Program-made: the position numbers and the translations under genes
From: Methanobrevibacter sp.
Lineage (GTDB): Archaea; Methanobacteriota; Methanobacteria; Methanobacteriales; Methanobacteriaceae
Direction: 5' to 3'
Assembly (NCBI RefSeq): GCF_015062985.1
Contig: NZ_SUTI01000027.1
Location: 1 to 13,808 of the forward strand
DNA length: 13,808 nucleotides
Shown here: positions 1 through 6,181 of the stretch, one piece after another
How the letters are laid out: every line of letters starts with the position of its first letter
Position numbering within the stretch: the first letter of the stretch is position 1
The notes under the pieces: model-generated
What the model was told of the DNA's origin: nothing
The model's input: the letters and a program-made list of their open reading frames with translations, nothing else
Databases searched by the model: none

Positions 1-87
1 ATTTGAATCTAATTTTCCGGTTCTTAAATTAATTAATTCTTCAAGTTTATAAAAATTCCATTCTAAACTCAAATTTTCATTAATCAA
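1..87 (-). CDS. Start of a type I restriction specificity subunit (HsdS)-like gene, partial
   Basis: The minus strand reads without a stop from the end of the endonuclease gene to the window edge, in a different frame from that gene. The peptide contains LEWNFYKLEELINLRTGKLD followed by SN. A Trp-x-x-x-x-Leu segment leading into a TGKLDSN box is typical of the beginning of a target-recognition domain in HsdS, the subunit that chooses the DNA target of type I restriction enzymes. No ATG is in frame. TTG at 87 or at 72 could start it, since this genome uses TTG elsewhere (5000, 11927), but no clear SD precedes either. It may be a real HsdS gene with a TTG start, or a decayed remnant. Only about 29 residues are visible, so the call rests on one motif region. 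Confidence 0.5.
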   Translation of the reverse strand, partial: MINENLSLEWNFYKLEELINLRTGKLDSN

Positions 88-89
88 TA

Positions 90-1433
90 CTATGAAACTA
101 ATTTTTTATTGAGTAGTTTTTTACTAATCATAAAAGATACTTTTGTTTTATCATTTTTAAAAAAATTAGCATATGCATTAGCGCCTTTAACACTTTTTGG
201 AGCTATTTCTAGCAATTGATTTTTAAATCCATTTGATGAAGTTGGCAATAAGTTAACATCTTTTTTCTCAATAGCTATTTTAATTTGGTTATAAGTCTTT
301 TCAAATTCATCCAGATCATTTTCATCAAAAGTAATTTGTTTTACATCTTTCAAAACTCTAAATCCATTCCTACTTCTATTTTTTTCCTGATAACAAATAG
401 TAATTAATGTTGTTTCTTCAAAATAGTTTTTCCAGTAGGAATCTTCCCAATCTGTTTCAAAATCACTTAAGCTAATTGTTTTAAAGGACATTCTCTCACG
501 AGGTTTGCCGTCCTCTTGGATTGGCAAATTTTTAATAATGAAGCTTGTTTTTGTAAATAAACCATCTATTTTAGACAAATCTTCATCTTTACCAATTAAT
601 TCATCTGAAATCATTTTACTGATGTTTTTTGGTATTTTTTCCTCATATTTTCTGCCAGTAATCTCTTCAAGAATTTCAACTTGTGTTTTTCCAAAATAAG
701 ATTTTAATTTGTCATTAACATATTCTATTACAGTTTTAAATTCTTGTTTTGAGTTAATTTCCAATATTGTTGGTTTTTCAGCAAGTTCTCTTAAAATACC
801 GGTCATATAAGCATTTTTCAGAGAATATGCTCTTGGTTTTGGCAATATATCTGAATATGGCTGTGTTGTTCTGTCGGCTGAGGTTCTTGCTTTTGTACAG
901 GCTCCCAAATAAGAGGTGTCCCCTTCGGATAGCTCATGCGCTTTTCCTTCTAGAACTTTGCCTTTTATTATTTCAAAATCATTGGAAAATATCTCTAAAT
1001 CATTGCTCATGTCATATAACTGATAATCTGTTATCATGAAATCTTTAGCATCTTTAGATGAATCATATTCATACCATATGATTAGCATTTTTCTGCACTT
1101 TCCAAGAACATGGCTGCTTTCAAATGTTTCATTGACAATTTCGTTAAAATTGATTTTGCTTAAAACCAATCTTTCTTTTGCCCTTAGACTTCCATTCTTA
1201 TTTTTGACATAACCTGTAACTTTTAATTCAATGTCTAGTTCTTCGAAATCCGCTCTACTGTCACTGTTTATTGGATAGTCATAAAATCCGCTTTCGACAA
1301 CATGGCCCAATAATCCTTTTGCCCGTGTTAAACTAACGGAATCCAATAAATGTTTGGTATCAATTTCTTTAAAGGTTTTTCCTTTAATATTTGACGTATA
1401 TTCGAGTAATTCTTTTTCAGTTTTAAATTTCAT
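90..1433 (-). CDS. Sau3AI/MutH-family type II restriction endonuclease
   Basis: A 447-residue protein predicted to cut unmethylated DNA; the family prototype Sau3AI cuts GATC. The N-terminal third carries the MutH/Sau3AI catalytic signature: GLLGHVVE (about 41-47) and the PD-(D/E)xK core Asp62-x6-Glu69-x-Lys71, the spacing seen in MutH (D70, E77, K79), followed by AKERLVL (85-91). The C-terminal half matches the two-domain layout of Sau3AI (about 490 residues), where a second MutH-like fold acts in DNA binding; I infer this from length. The ATG at 1433 is the only good start, because an upstream ATG is followed at once by a stop; its SD is weak (GGAAAG, far upstream). It diverges from a cytosine methyltransferase gene, the expected protective partner. 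It is very AT-rich compared with the core genes to the right, suggesting acquisition. GATC specificity is inferred from family membership only. Confidence 0.88.
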   Translation of the reverse strand: MKFKTEKELLEYTSNIKGKTFKEIDTKHLLDSVSLTRAKGLLGHVVESGFYDYPINSDSRADFEELDIELKVTGYVKNKNGSLRAKERLVLSKINFNEIVNETFESSHVLGKCRKMLIIWYEYDSSKDAKDFMITDYQLYDMSNDLEIFSNDFEIIKGKVLEGKAHELSEGDTSYLGACTKARTSADRTTQPYSDILPKPRAYSLKNAYMTGILRELAEKPTILEINSKQEFKTVIEYVNDKLKSYFGKTQVEILEEITGRKYEEKIPKNISKMISDELIGKDEDLSKIDGLFTKTSFIIKNLPIQEDGKPRERMSFKTISLSDFETDWEDSYWKNYFEETTLITICYQEKNRSRNGFRVLKDVKQITFDENDLDEFEKTYNQIKIAIEKKDVNLLPTSSNGFKNQLLEIAPKSVKGANAYANFFKNDKTKVSFMISKKLLNKKLVS

Positions 1434-1516
1434 TTTAAATCATTACTTTCCAAATGGTCTCTAATTAATTATTAATATATGCCTTGCCCAATATATAATA
1501 TGTTGGTGAAATTGAT
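1434..1516. promoter_or_regulatory. Divergent promoter region of the restriction-modification pair
   Basis: These 83 bases separate the endonuclease and methyltransferase starts. For the methyltransferase, the TATA-like TTAATATAT at 1472-1480 lies about 25 bases before a likely start near 1501, giving a leader of about 16 bases that carries GGTGA at 1505-1509, 7 bases before the ATG. On the minus strand the TATATTATATAT block (1500-1489) or ATATATTAAT (1480-1471) could drive the endonuclease. The two sets of TATA elements interleave, so transcription complexes for the two genes could compete. No controller-protein gene or C-box-like repeat is visible. Confidence 0.5.
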
Positions 1517-2773
1517 ATGGAAAAGACTGTTGTAGAATTATTTGCCGGTGTTGGAGGATTCCGCTGCGGATTCAATGATGTTGAATTCGATGGGGAAACT
1601 GTTGATGAACAAAATAACTGGAATTTTGTTTGGGCTAATCAGTGGGAGCCATCTACCAAAACACAAGCGGCATTTGATTGTTATACTGAAAGATTTGGTG
1701 AAGATTCTTGTCTTTGTCAGGATATTGGAGAAGTTGACAAGACTATTATTCCAGACCATACTCTTTTAGTTGGAGGTTTTCCATGTCAGGATTATTCTGT
1801 TGCAAGATCTCTTTCAAATGAAAAGGGCATTGAAGGCAAAAAAGGAGTTTTATGGTGGCAGATTGCTGAGGTGCTGGAAACCAAACAACCTCCTTTCGTG
1901 TTGCTTGAAAATGTTGATAGGCTTTTAAGATCTCCGTCAACTCAAAGAGGGCGCGATTTTGGAATAATGTTGAGGTCCCTTTTGGACAATGGTTATGCAG
2001 TTGAATGGAGAGTAATTAACGCTGCAGAATATGGATTTCCTCAAAAAAGAAGAAGAGTATTTATTTTTGCTTATCATGAATCTACCAATTACTTCAAAAA
2101 GATGAAAAAATATTCTCCGGAACAAATTGTTTACTCTGACGGTATCTTTGCAAAAAACTTCCCAATCAAGGATGTCAAATCAAAGAAAGGAAATACAAGT
2201 ATTTCACAGGATGAGTTTGAAGACATTGTTTATATCAGTGATGAATTCAATTTCCACTTTTTTAATGCAGGAGTTATGGTCGATGGGATTATTCATACAT
2301 ATAAAATCGAACCGGAAGACTGTGAAGAGATAACTACTTTGGGAGATATTCTTGAAAAAGATGAAGTTGATGAAAAATACTTCCTTTTAGATGAAAAACT
2401 GGAAAAATGGACATTTCTAAAAGGATCAAAGAAAATTGAAAGAACAAAGCCTAACGGCGAAAAATATTATTTTTCCGAGGGAAAACTTTCATTTCCTGAT
2501 AAATTAGATGTTCCTGCAAGGACAATGCTGACAAGCGAAAGTACAACAAATAGAAGTTCGCATGTTGTTAAAGATAATGTTTCAGGTAATTTGAGAACAT
2601 TAACACCAGTGGAGGCTGAAAGAATTCAGATGTTCCCAGATAATTGGACTAATATTGAATCTAAAGCCATGACTGAAAGAAGAAGATTTTTCATGATGGG
2701 CAATGCATTGGTTGTTGGTGTTGTTCAAAGATTAGGCCATTACCTTGAAAAGATAGTTGAGGAAGAAGATTAA
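1517..2773 (+). CDS. DNA (cytosine-5-)-methyltransferase of the Sau3AI-like restriction-modification system
   Basis: A 418-residue SAM-dependent enzyme that methylates C5 of cytosine in its target and so protects host DNA from the divergent endonuclease. The ordered m5C motifs are clear: motif I VVELFAGVGGF (5-15, SAM binding), motif IV GGFPCQDYSVA (86-96) with catalytic Cys90, motif VI LLENVD (129-134), motif VIII QKRRRVF (176-182), motif IX around RTLTPVEAERIQMFP (360-374) and motif X GNAL (395-398). The variable target-recognition region lies between about 190 and 350. Length agrees with M.Sau3AI-type enzymes (about 410). GGTGA at 1505-1509 supports the ATG at 1517. The gene ends tail-to-tail with the next minus-strand gene, sharing 4 bases. 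Base composition is AT-rich like its partner. The enzyme class is certain; the sequence specificity (GATC) is inferred from the partner family. Confidence 0.95.
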   Translation: MEKTVVELFAGVGGFRCGFNDVEFDGETVDEQNNWNFVWANQWEPSTKTQAAFDCYTERFGEDSCLCQDIGEVDKTIIPDHTLLVGGFPCQDYSVARSLSNEKGIEGKKGVLWWQIAEVLETKQPPFVLLENVDRLLRSPSTQRGRDFGIMLRSLLDNGYAVEWRVINAAEYGFPQKRRRVFIFAYHESTNYFKKMKKYSPEQIVYSDGIFAKNFPIKDVKSKKGNTSISQDEFEDIVYISDEFNFHFFNAGVMVDGIIHTYKIEPEDCEEITTLGDILEKDEVDEKYFLLDEKLEKWTFLKGSKKIERTKPNGEKYYFSEGKLSFPDKLDVPARTMLTSESTTNRSSHVVKDNVSGNLRTLTPVEAERIQMFPDNWTNIESKAMTERRRFFMMGNALVVGVVQRLGHYLEKIVEEED

Positions 2774-3231
2774 TAATAATTATTATCCTCTTCGGGACTT
2801 ACATCATTATATGAGTAATCGTATTCAACACTGCCGGGATTATCATACATCCAGTCATATTCATCAGGATATGCCTCAAACAATTTCTGATTTGCGTATG
2901 CTGCTCCTTCTTCGGTCTGATAATATGGATTTCTGGCACAGTCATCACATACTTTTCCTTGGGTGAATTCATTATTGGCTTCCGAAGAGCTCAATGCCCT
3001 TCCGCAAATCGCACAATAACCGTATTTTCCACTTTCAGTATGGCTTGGTTGAGTTACTGTAGCATTCTTGACGGTCGTATTGTTCAATGTCGCATTTTTT
3101 ACTGTGGTGTTGTTGACTGGCTTTACCTTATCATGATTTTGGCTGAGCATACTGTAAGCTAGTCCGATTGCTAGAATCGCAATTATTACAATCAGAACAA
3201 CAATTATCCTTTTATCCATTTTAGAATCCAT
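2770..3231 (-). CDS. Membrane-anchored surface protein with a four-cysteine zinc-ribbon-like motif
   Basis: I do not recognise a named family. From the ATG at 3231 the protein has 153 residues; an ATG at 3219 is equally possible, and neither has an SD, so the message may be leaderless or nearly so. Residues about 8-28 form one hydrophobic helix after a Lys/Arg-rich start, probably an N-terminal anchor or uncleaved signal. A linker then contains the exact tandem peptide NNTTVKNAT twice, giving six N-X-S/T sequons for archaeal N-glycosylation. Next come CAICG and CDDC, a four-cysteine arrangement likely to bind zinc, and an acidic, Tyr-rich tail with the string YDYSY. The design (anchor, Asn/Thr linker, small domain, Tyr/Asp tail) resembles the gene at 4076. 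The stop overlaps the methyltransferase stop by 4 bases, tail-to-tail. Function is unknown; an extracytoplasmic location is inferred. Confidence 0.72.
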   Translation of the reverse strand: MDSKMDKRIIVVLIVIIAILAIGLAYSMLSQNHDKVKPVNNTTVKNATLNNTTVKNATVTQPSHTESGKYGYCAICGRALSSSEANNEFTQGKVCDDCARNPYYQTEEGAAYANQKLFEAYPDEYDWMYDNPGSVEYDYSYNDVSPEEDNNYY

Positions 3232-3293
3232 GATATTGTATATGAATGTTATAGTTATTATGTGTTTAAGTTTTTTTTCAGATTTTTCATTAA

Positions 3294-3343
3294 CTATATA
3301 ATGCCCAGCATCAATATATTTAATCAATTGTCGTTTTAGGTGA
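3294..3343 (+). promoter_or_regulatory. TATA box and SD of the 49-residue protein gene
   Basis: CTATATAATG at 3294-3303 is a good archaeal TATA box, placing a start near 3323. The SD AGGTGA at 3338-3343 lies 5 bases before the ATG at 3349. Confidence 0.5.
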
Positions 3344-3348
3344 TTAAG

Positions 3349-3498
3349 ATGCCGGATAAAAGATTAGAATTAGCAAAAAACAAATTGGATGAGCTTGAAG
3401 TCAAACTGGAAAAAGTAAAGGGAACTCCACGTGAAGAAGAATTCCAGATGCAGATTGACAAGCTCAAAGAATTAATCAATCATCTTGAAAAAGAATAA
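3349..3498 (+). CDS. Small coiled-coil protein (49 residues)
   Basis: A short complete gene supported by an AGGTGA SD 5 bases before its ATG and by an upstream TATA box. The product is highly charged (Lys/Glu) with no cysteine and no membrane segment. Leu and Ile recur with heptad-like spacing in two arms (about 5-23 and 30-48) separated by KGTPREE, so it is probably two helices forming a hairpin or coiled-coil oligomer in the cytosol. I do not recognise the family and cannot give a function. It lies between two minus-strand genes, so it is probably transcribed alone. Its last bases merge into the A-rich run that, read on the other strand, is the terminator of the cyclophilin gene. Coding is likely from SD, start, composition and helical periodicity, but homologues are needed for proof. 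Confidence 0.7.
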   Translation: MPDKRLELAKNKLDELEVKLEKVKGTPREEEFQMQIDKLKELINHLEKE

Positions 3499-3528
3499 AA
3501 AAAGAAAAAGAAAGAAATTATCTTTCTT
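3499..3528 (-). terminator. Hairpin plus T-run ending the cyclophilin gene
   Basis: AAGAAAGA at 3508-3515 pairs with TCTTTCTT at 3521-3528 across a 5-base loop containing the cyclophilin stop codon. Read on the minus strand the stem is followed by a long T-rich tract (3507-3499). T-rich tracts alone terminate archaeal RNA polymerase, so the hairpin may be incidental. Confidence 0.6.
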
Positions 3529-3949
3529 CAATAGTCACCTTGTTCATTTTGTCGCCTTGCTGGATTGCATCGACAACATCCTGACCTTTGATGACCTGAC
3601 CGAATACGGTGTGAACTCCGTCCAAGTGTGGCTGTGGGCAGTGTGTAATGAAGAACTGGCTTCCGCCTGTGTCTTTTCCTGCGTGTGCCATGGATAGTGC
3701 ACCGGTTCCGTGCTTGTGTGGGTTTCCTTCGGTTTCACATTTGATTGTGTAACCAGGTCCTCCGGTACCGTTTCCGATAGGACATCCTCCTTGAATCACA
3801 AAGTTTGGAATAACCCTGTGGAAGGTCAATCCGTCATAGAATCCTTCGTTTGCCAATTTTTCAAAGTTGGCTACGGTTCCAGGTGCTTCATTCGGAAACA
3901 GTTCGAGTTCGATGTTTCCCTTATCGGTTTCGATTATTGCGACTTTCAT
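3518..3949 (-). CDS. Cyclophilin-type peptidyl-prolyl cis-trans isomerase
   Basis: A 143-residue single-domain cyclophilin that speeds cis-trans isomerisation of Xaa-Pro bonds during protein folding. Diagnostic segments are FHRVI (43-47) with the catalytic Arg45, VIQGG (51-55) with Gln53, GSQFFIT (96-102) and HLDGVHTVFG (108-117). Human cyclophilin A has a tryptophan at the cyclosporin-contacting position; here it is His113, common in prokaryotic members and suggesting weak cyclosporin binding. No signal peptide or membrane segment is present, so it acts in the cytosol. The SD AGGTGA at 3959-3954 lies 4 bases before the ATG and fixes the start. It appears monocistronic: the upstream gene diverges and a terminator follows. 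An AT-rich TATA-like stretch (minus strand, about 3989-3981) could be its promoter. Confidence 0.95.
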   Translation of the reverse strand: MKVAIIETDKGNIELELFPNEAPGTVANFEKLANEGFYDGLTFHRVIPNFVIQGGCPIGNGTGGPGYTIKCETEGNPHKHGTGALSMAHAGKDTGGSQFFITHCPQPHLDGVHTVFGQVIKGQDVVDAIQQGDKMNKVTIEER

Positions 3950-4075
3950 TTTATCACCTAATTATTATATTGTCCAATCCATTATTAAAAGTATTGATTC
4001 ATAGGATTCAATAAATTAATTTTTATGCCAGAAGCAACATAGCTATATATAACTTGGTAACAAACGTGATTCAAA

Positions 4076-4840
4076 ATGGAAAATGAGAAATACATTATAA
4101 TCGGACTTATCGTAGCCATTGCGGTTCTGGCAATAGGAATAGGGTATTTCCTCCTTGCGAACTCCGTGGAATACCAGACAATCCAGATAAGCAGCGGCTC
4201 AACAATCGAAGCGCCAAAGGCAGACGACGTAAAGTGGGAAATTGATCAAAACGGAATCAGGACATATTCCTGTCCATCCAAGAGGGTCTCAATAATCTCA
4301 TTCAACAGCGCTGAAAACATGACCCTTGTGGGTGCAGGGGCATTTGCCATGGCAAGGGAAGCCCTCATGGCCGATGCAAAGAACGTTGAGATATACAACA
4401 GCTATCAAATCAAGCAGAACAGCATAAACGGAACCCCGTTCTATCTTGTAAACATCTCAAACAACGTGACCCATGACAACATCGTCATCGGATGCGGCGA
4501 TTTGAACATCCTCAAGCACATGCTTGACACACTCACTCTTGGAGCTCCTAAGGAAGTGAATGCAACACCTACCGGAACTTCTTCCGCTCCGGCTCCGGTC
4601 AAGAAGAATACAACAAACTCCAGTGCTGGCAGATTCAATGAGAATGACATGATGGATGCATATCTTAGTGGCTATTTAGACGGTTCATTCGATTCTAGCT
4701 ACCCTTATGATTATAGTTATTCAGACTCTAGTTCAAGCTATGATTCTGGATATGGTCATGGTATTGATGATTATTCGGACTATGGGGGTTTTGATGAAGG
4801 TCCGCAAGCTGGTGAGACAGAGACCACGGCCGGAAGATAA
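4076..4840 (+). CDS. Membrane-anchored surface protein with Tyr/Ser/Asp-rich tail
   Basis: A 254-residue protein of a family I cannot name. Residues about 7-29 form one hydrophobic helix, with most of the protein outside the cell. Residues about 35-155 look like a small globular domain containing two cysteines (in SCPSK and GCGDL). After a Pro/Thr/Ser linker (about 156-185) comes a low-complexity tail of Tyr, Asp, Ser and Gly that includes YDYSYSD. Several N-X-S/T sequons (NMT, NGT, NVT, NAT, NTT, NSS) suggest N-glycosylation. The promoter is probably TATATATA at 4044-4051, and GTGAT at 4066-4070 is a partial SD 5 bases before the ATG. The domain uses mostly C-ending codons for Asp, Tyr and Asn, whereas the tail from about 4650 shifts to T-ending codons. 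The architecture resembles the protein at 2770-3231. Function is unknown; a cell-surface role is inferred. Confidence 0.78.
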   Translation: MENEKYIIIGLIVAIAVLAIGIGYFLLANSVEYQTIQISSGSTIEAPKADDVKWEIDQNGIRTYSCPSKRVSIISFNSAENMTLVGAGAFAMAREALMADAKNVEIYNSYQIKQNSINGTPFYLVNISNNVTHDNIVIGCGDLNILKHMLDTLTLGAPKEVNATPTGTSSAPAPVKKNTTNSSAGRFNENDMMDAYLSGYLDGSFDSSYPYDYSYSDSSSSYDSGYGHGIDDYSDYGGFDEGPQAGETETTAGR

Positions 4841-4999
4841 TTTCACATCCTCACTTTTTTTATTTTTTCACTTCAAAATTTCTTCAAATACAACCTTAAA
4901 ACCTGTCCTAACCACTTTTTTTTTAATCCATAGGGACAAGCATTTATATTATTTAAAATCAAATATATTTAATGATTAAATAGATAAGGAGGTAAAATT
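4841..4999 (+). promoter_or_regulatory. Terminator of the surface-protein gene and promoter plus strong SD of argD
   Basis: A T-run at 4854-4868 and a second at 4916-4924 are likely archaeal termination signals after the preceding gene. TATA-like ATTTATATTATTT (4941-4953) and AAATATATTTA (4961-4971) follow. The SD AAGGAGGT (4986-4993) is the strongest in the window and lies 6 bases before the TTG start of argD. Confidence 0.6.
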
Positions 5000-6160
5000 T
5001 TGAATACTGAAGAACTTATTAAGATTGAAGACGATTATTTCATAAACACATTCACAAGACAGCCTGTTGTCCTAGACCATGGTGATGGCGTCAGAGTCAC
5101 TGACATCGACGGCAATGAGTACCTGGACATGTTTGCAGGAATTGCCGTAAACGCATTGGGTCACAACCACCCAAAACTCGTAAAGGCAATCCAGGACCAG
5201 GCAGAAAAACTCATTCACATTTCAAGCATTTACTATAACGAACCGGCTTTGATTTATGCTAAAAAACTTATTGACAGAACAGCTTTCGACAGAATATTCT
5301 ATGCAAACAGCGGAGCTGAAGCAAATGAAGGAGCTATCAAGCTCGCAGTCAAATACACCGGAAAAAGCGAAGTCATATCCACAGTAGATTCATTCCACGG
5401 AAGAACCATTGTGACACTTGCGGCAACCGGTCATGAGGAATATCACGAACCTTTCAAGGCAGTATTGCCAAAAGGATTCATAAACGTTCCATACAATGAC
5501 ATCGACGCAATCAAGGATGCGATTACAGAAAACACCGCTGCAATCATAGTCGAACCTATACAAGGTGAAGGCGGAGTCCACGTCCCTGATGCAGACTACC
5601 TCAAACAGATTGAGGAAATCTGCCATGAAAGGGACATTGTATTCATCGTTGACGAGGTCCAGACAGGTTTCGGAAGATGCGGAACACTCTTTGCACACGA
5701 ACTCTTCGGCGTAAAGCCTGACATCATGACAATGGCTAAAGGTATCGGTGGAGGAGTCCCAATGGGCGGAATCCTTGCAACAGAAAAGGTAGCCAGCGCT
5801 TTCGTACCTGGCGATCACGGTACAACCTTCGGCGGAGGGCCACTGGTCTGTGCAGCTGCAAACGCCATTCTCGACACCTTCGATGAGGAAAACATCCTTG
5901 ACAACGTCAATGAGGTTGGAGAATACTTCATTGAAGAGCTCAAAAAACTCGACAAGGAAGTCATCAAGGACGTCAGAGGAAAAGGCCTCATGGTTGGAGT
6001 CGAGCTCACCAAACCTGGTGCAGAATACGTCGACAAGCTTCGTGAAGCAGGATTCTTAATCAACTGTACCTCAGGCAACGTATTGAGATTCGTCCCACCG
6101 CTTATAATTTCCAAAGCGGAAATCGACGAGTTCGTAAAGGCATTGGATGAACAATTATAA
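5000..6160 (+). CDS. argD: Acetylornithine aminotransferase
   Basis: A 386-residue PLP enzyme of class III aminotransferases that interconverts N-acetylglutamate semialdehyde and N-acetylornithine in arginine synthesis. Visible landmarks are SGAEANE (104-110, cofactor phosphate contact), FHGRT (132-136), EPIQGEGGV (185-193), DEVQTG (218-223), the Schiff-base lysine Lys247 in MAKGIGGG, and HGTTFGGGPL (273-282) with the threonine that reaches across the dimer. The length is normal. The start is TTG at 5000, justified by the perfect AAGGAGGT SD 6 bases upstream. The zinc-ribbon gene follows after 21 bases, so the two are probably co-transcribed. Related enzymes can also act on succinyl-diaminopimelate, and lysA and dapF lie nearby. 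However, I recall that Methanobacteriales use the DapL route, so arginine synthesis is the first choice. Confidence 0.93.
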   Translation: MNTEELIKIEDDYFINTFTRQPVVLDHGDGVRVTDIDGNEYLDMFAGIAVNALGHNHPKLVKAIQDQAEKLIHISSIYYNEPALIYAKKLIDRTAFDRIFYANSGAEANEGAIKLAVKYTGKSEVISTVDSFHGRTIVTLAATGHEEYHEPFKAVLPKGFINVPYNDIDAIKDAITENTAAIIVEPIQGEGGVHVPDADYLKQIEEICHERDIVFIVDEVQTGFGRCGTLFAHELFGVKPDIMTMAKGIGGGVPMGGILATEKVASAFVPGDHGTTFGGGPLVCAAANAILDTFDEENILDNVNEVGEYFIEELKKLDKEVIKDVRGKGLMVGVELTKPGAEYVDKLREAGFLINCTSGNVLRFVPPLIISKAEIDEFVKALDEQL

Positions 6161-6181
6161 TATTATTCGGGGGAGTTTGTC

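Noticed and set aside
1806..2430. Absence of GATC as support for target avoidance
   Set aside because: GATC sites are present in and around the methyltransferase gene (for example AGATCT near 1806 and 1929), so there is no avoidance signal to use.
2765..2793. Palindrome ATAATAATTATTAT (2773-2786) with GAAGA/TCTTC flanks at the tail-to-tail junction
   Set aside because: It has no T-run on either strand and lies in codons for Asn/Tyr and Glu/Asp, so it may be coding bias. Not called as a terminator.
3232..3327. 32-residue N-terminal extension of the zinc-ribbon-like surface protein
   Set aside because: The extension is polar and AT-driven, overlaps the promoter of the divergent small gene and has no SD; the helix-leading ATG at 3231 or 3219 fits a surface protein better.
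4707..4979. Plus-strand frame overlapping the end of the surface-protein gene
   Set aside because: Out-of-frame translation of the Tyr/Asp tail and T-runs, with no SD.
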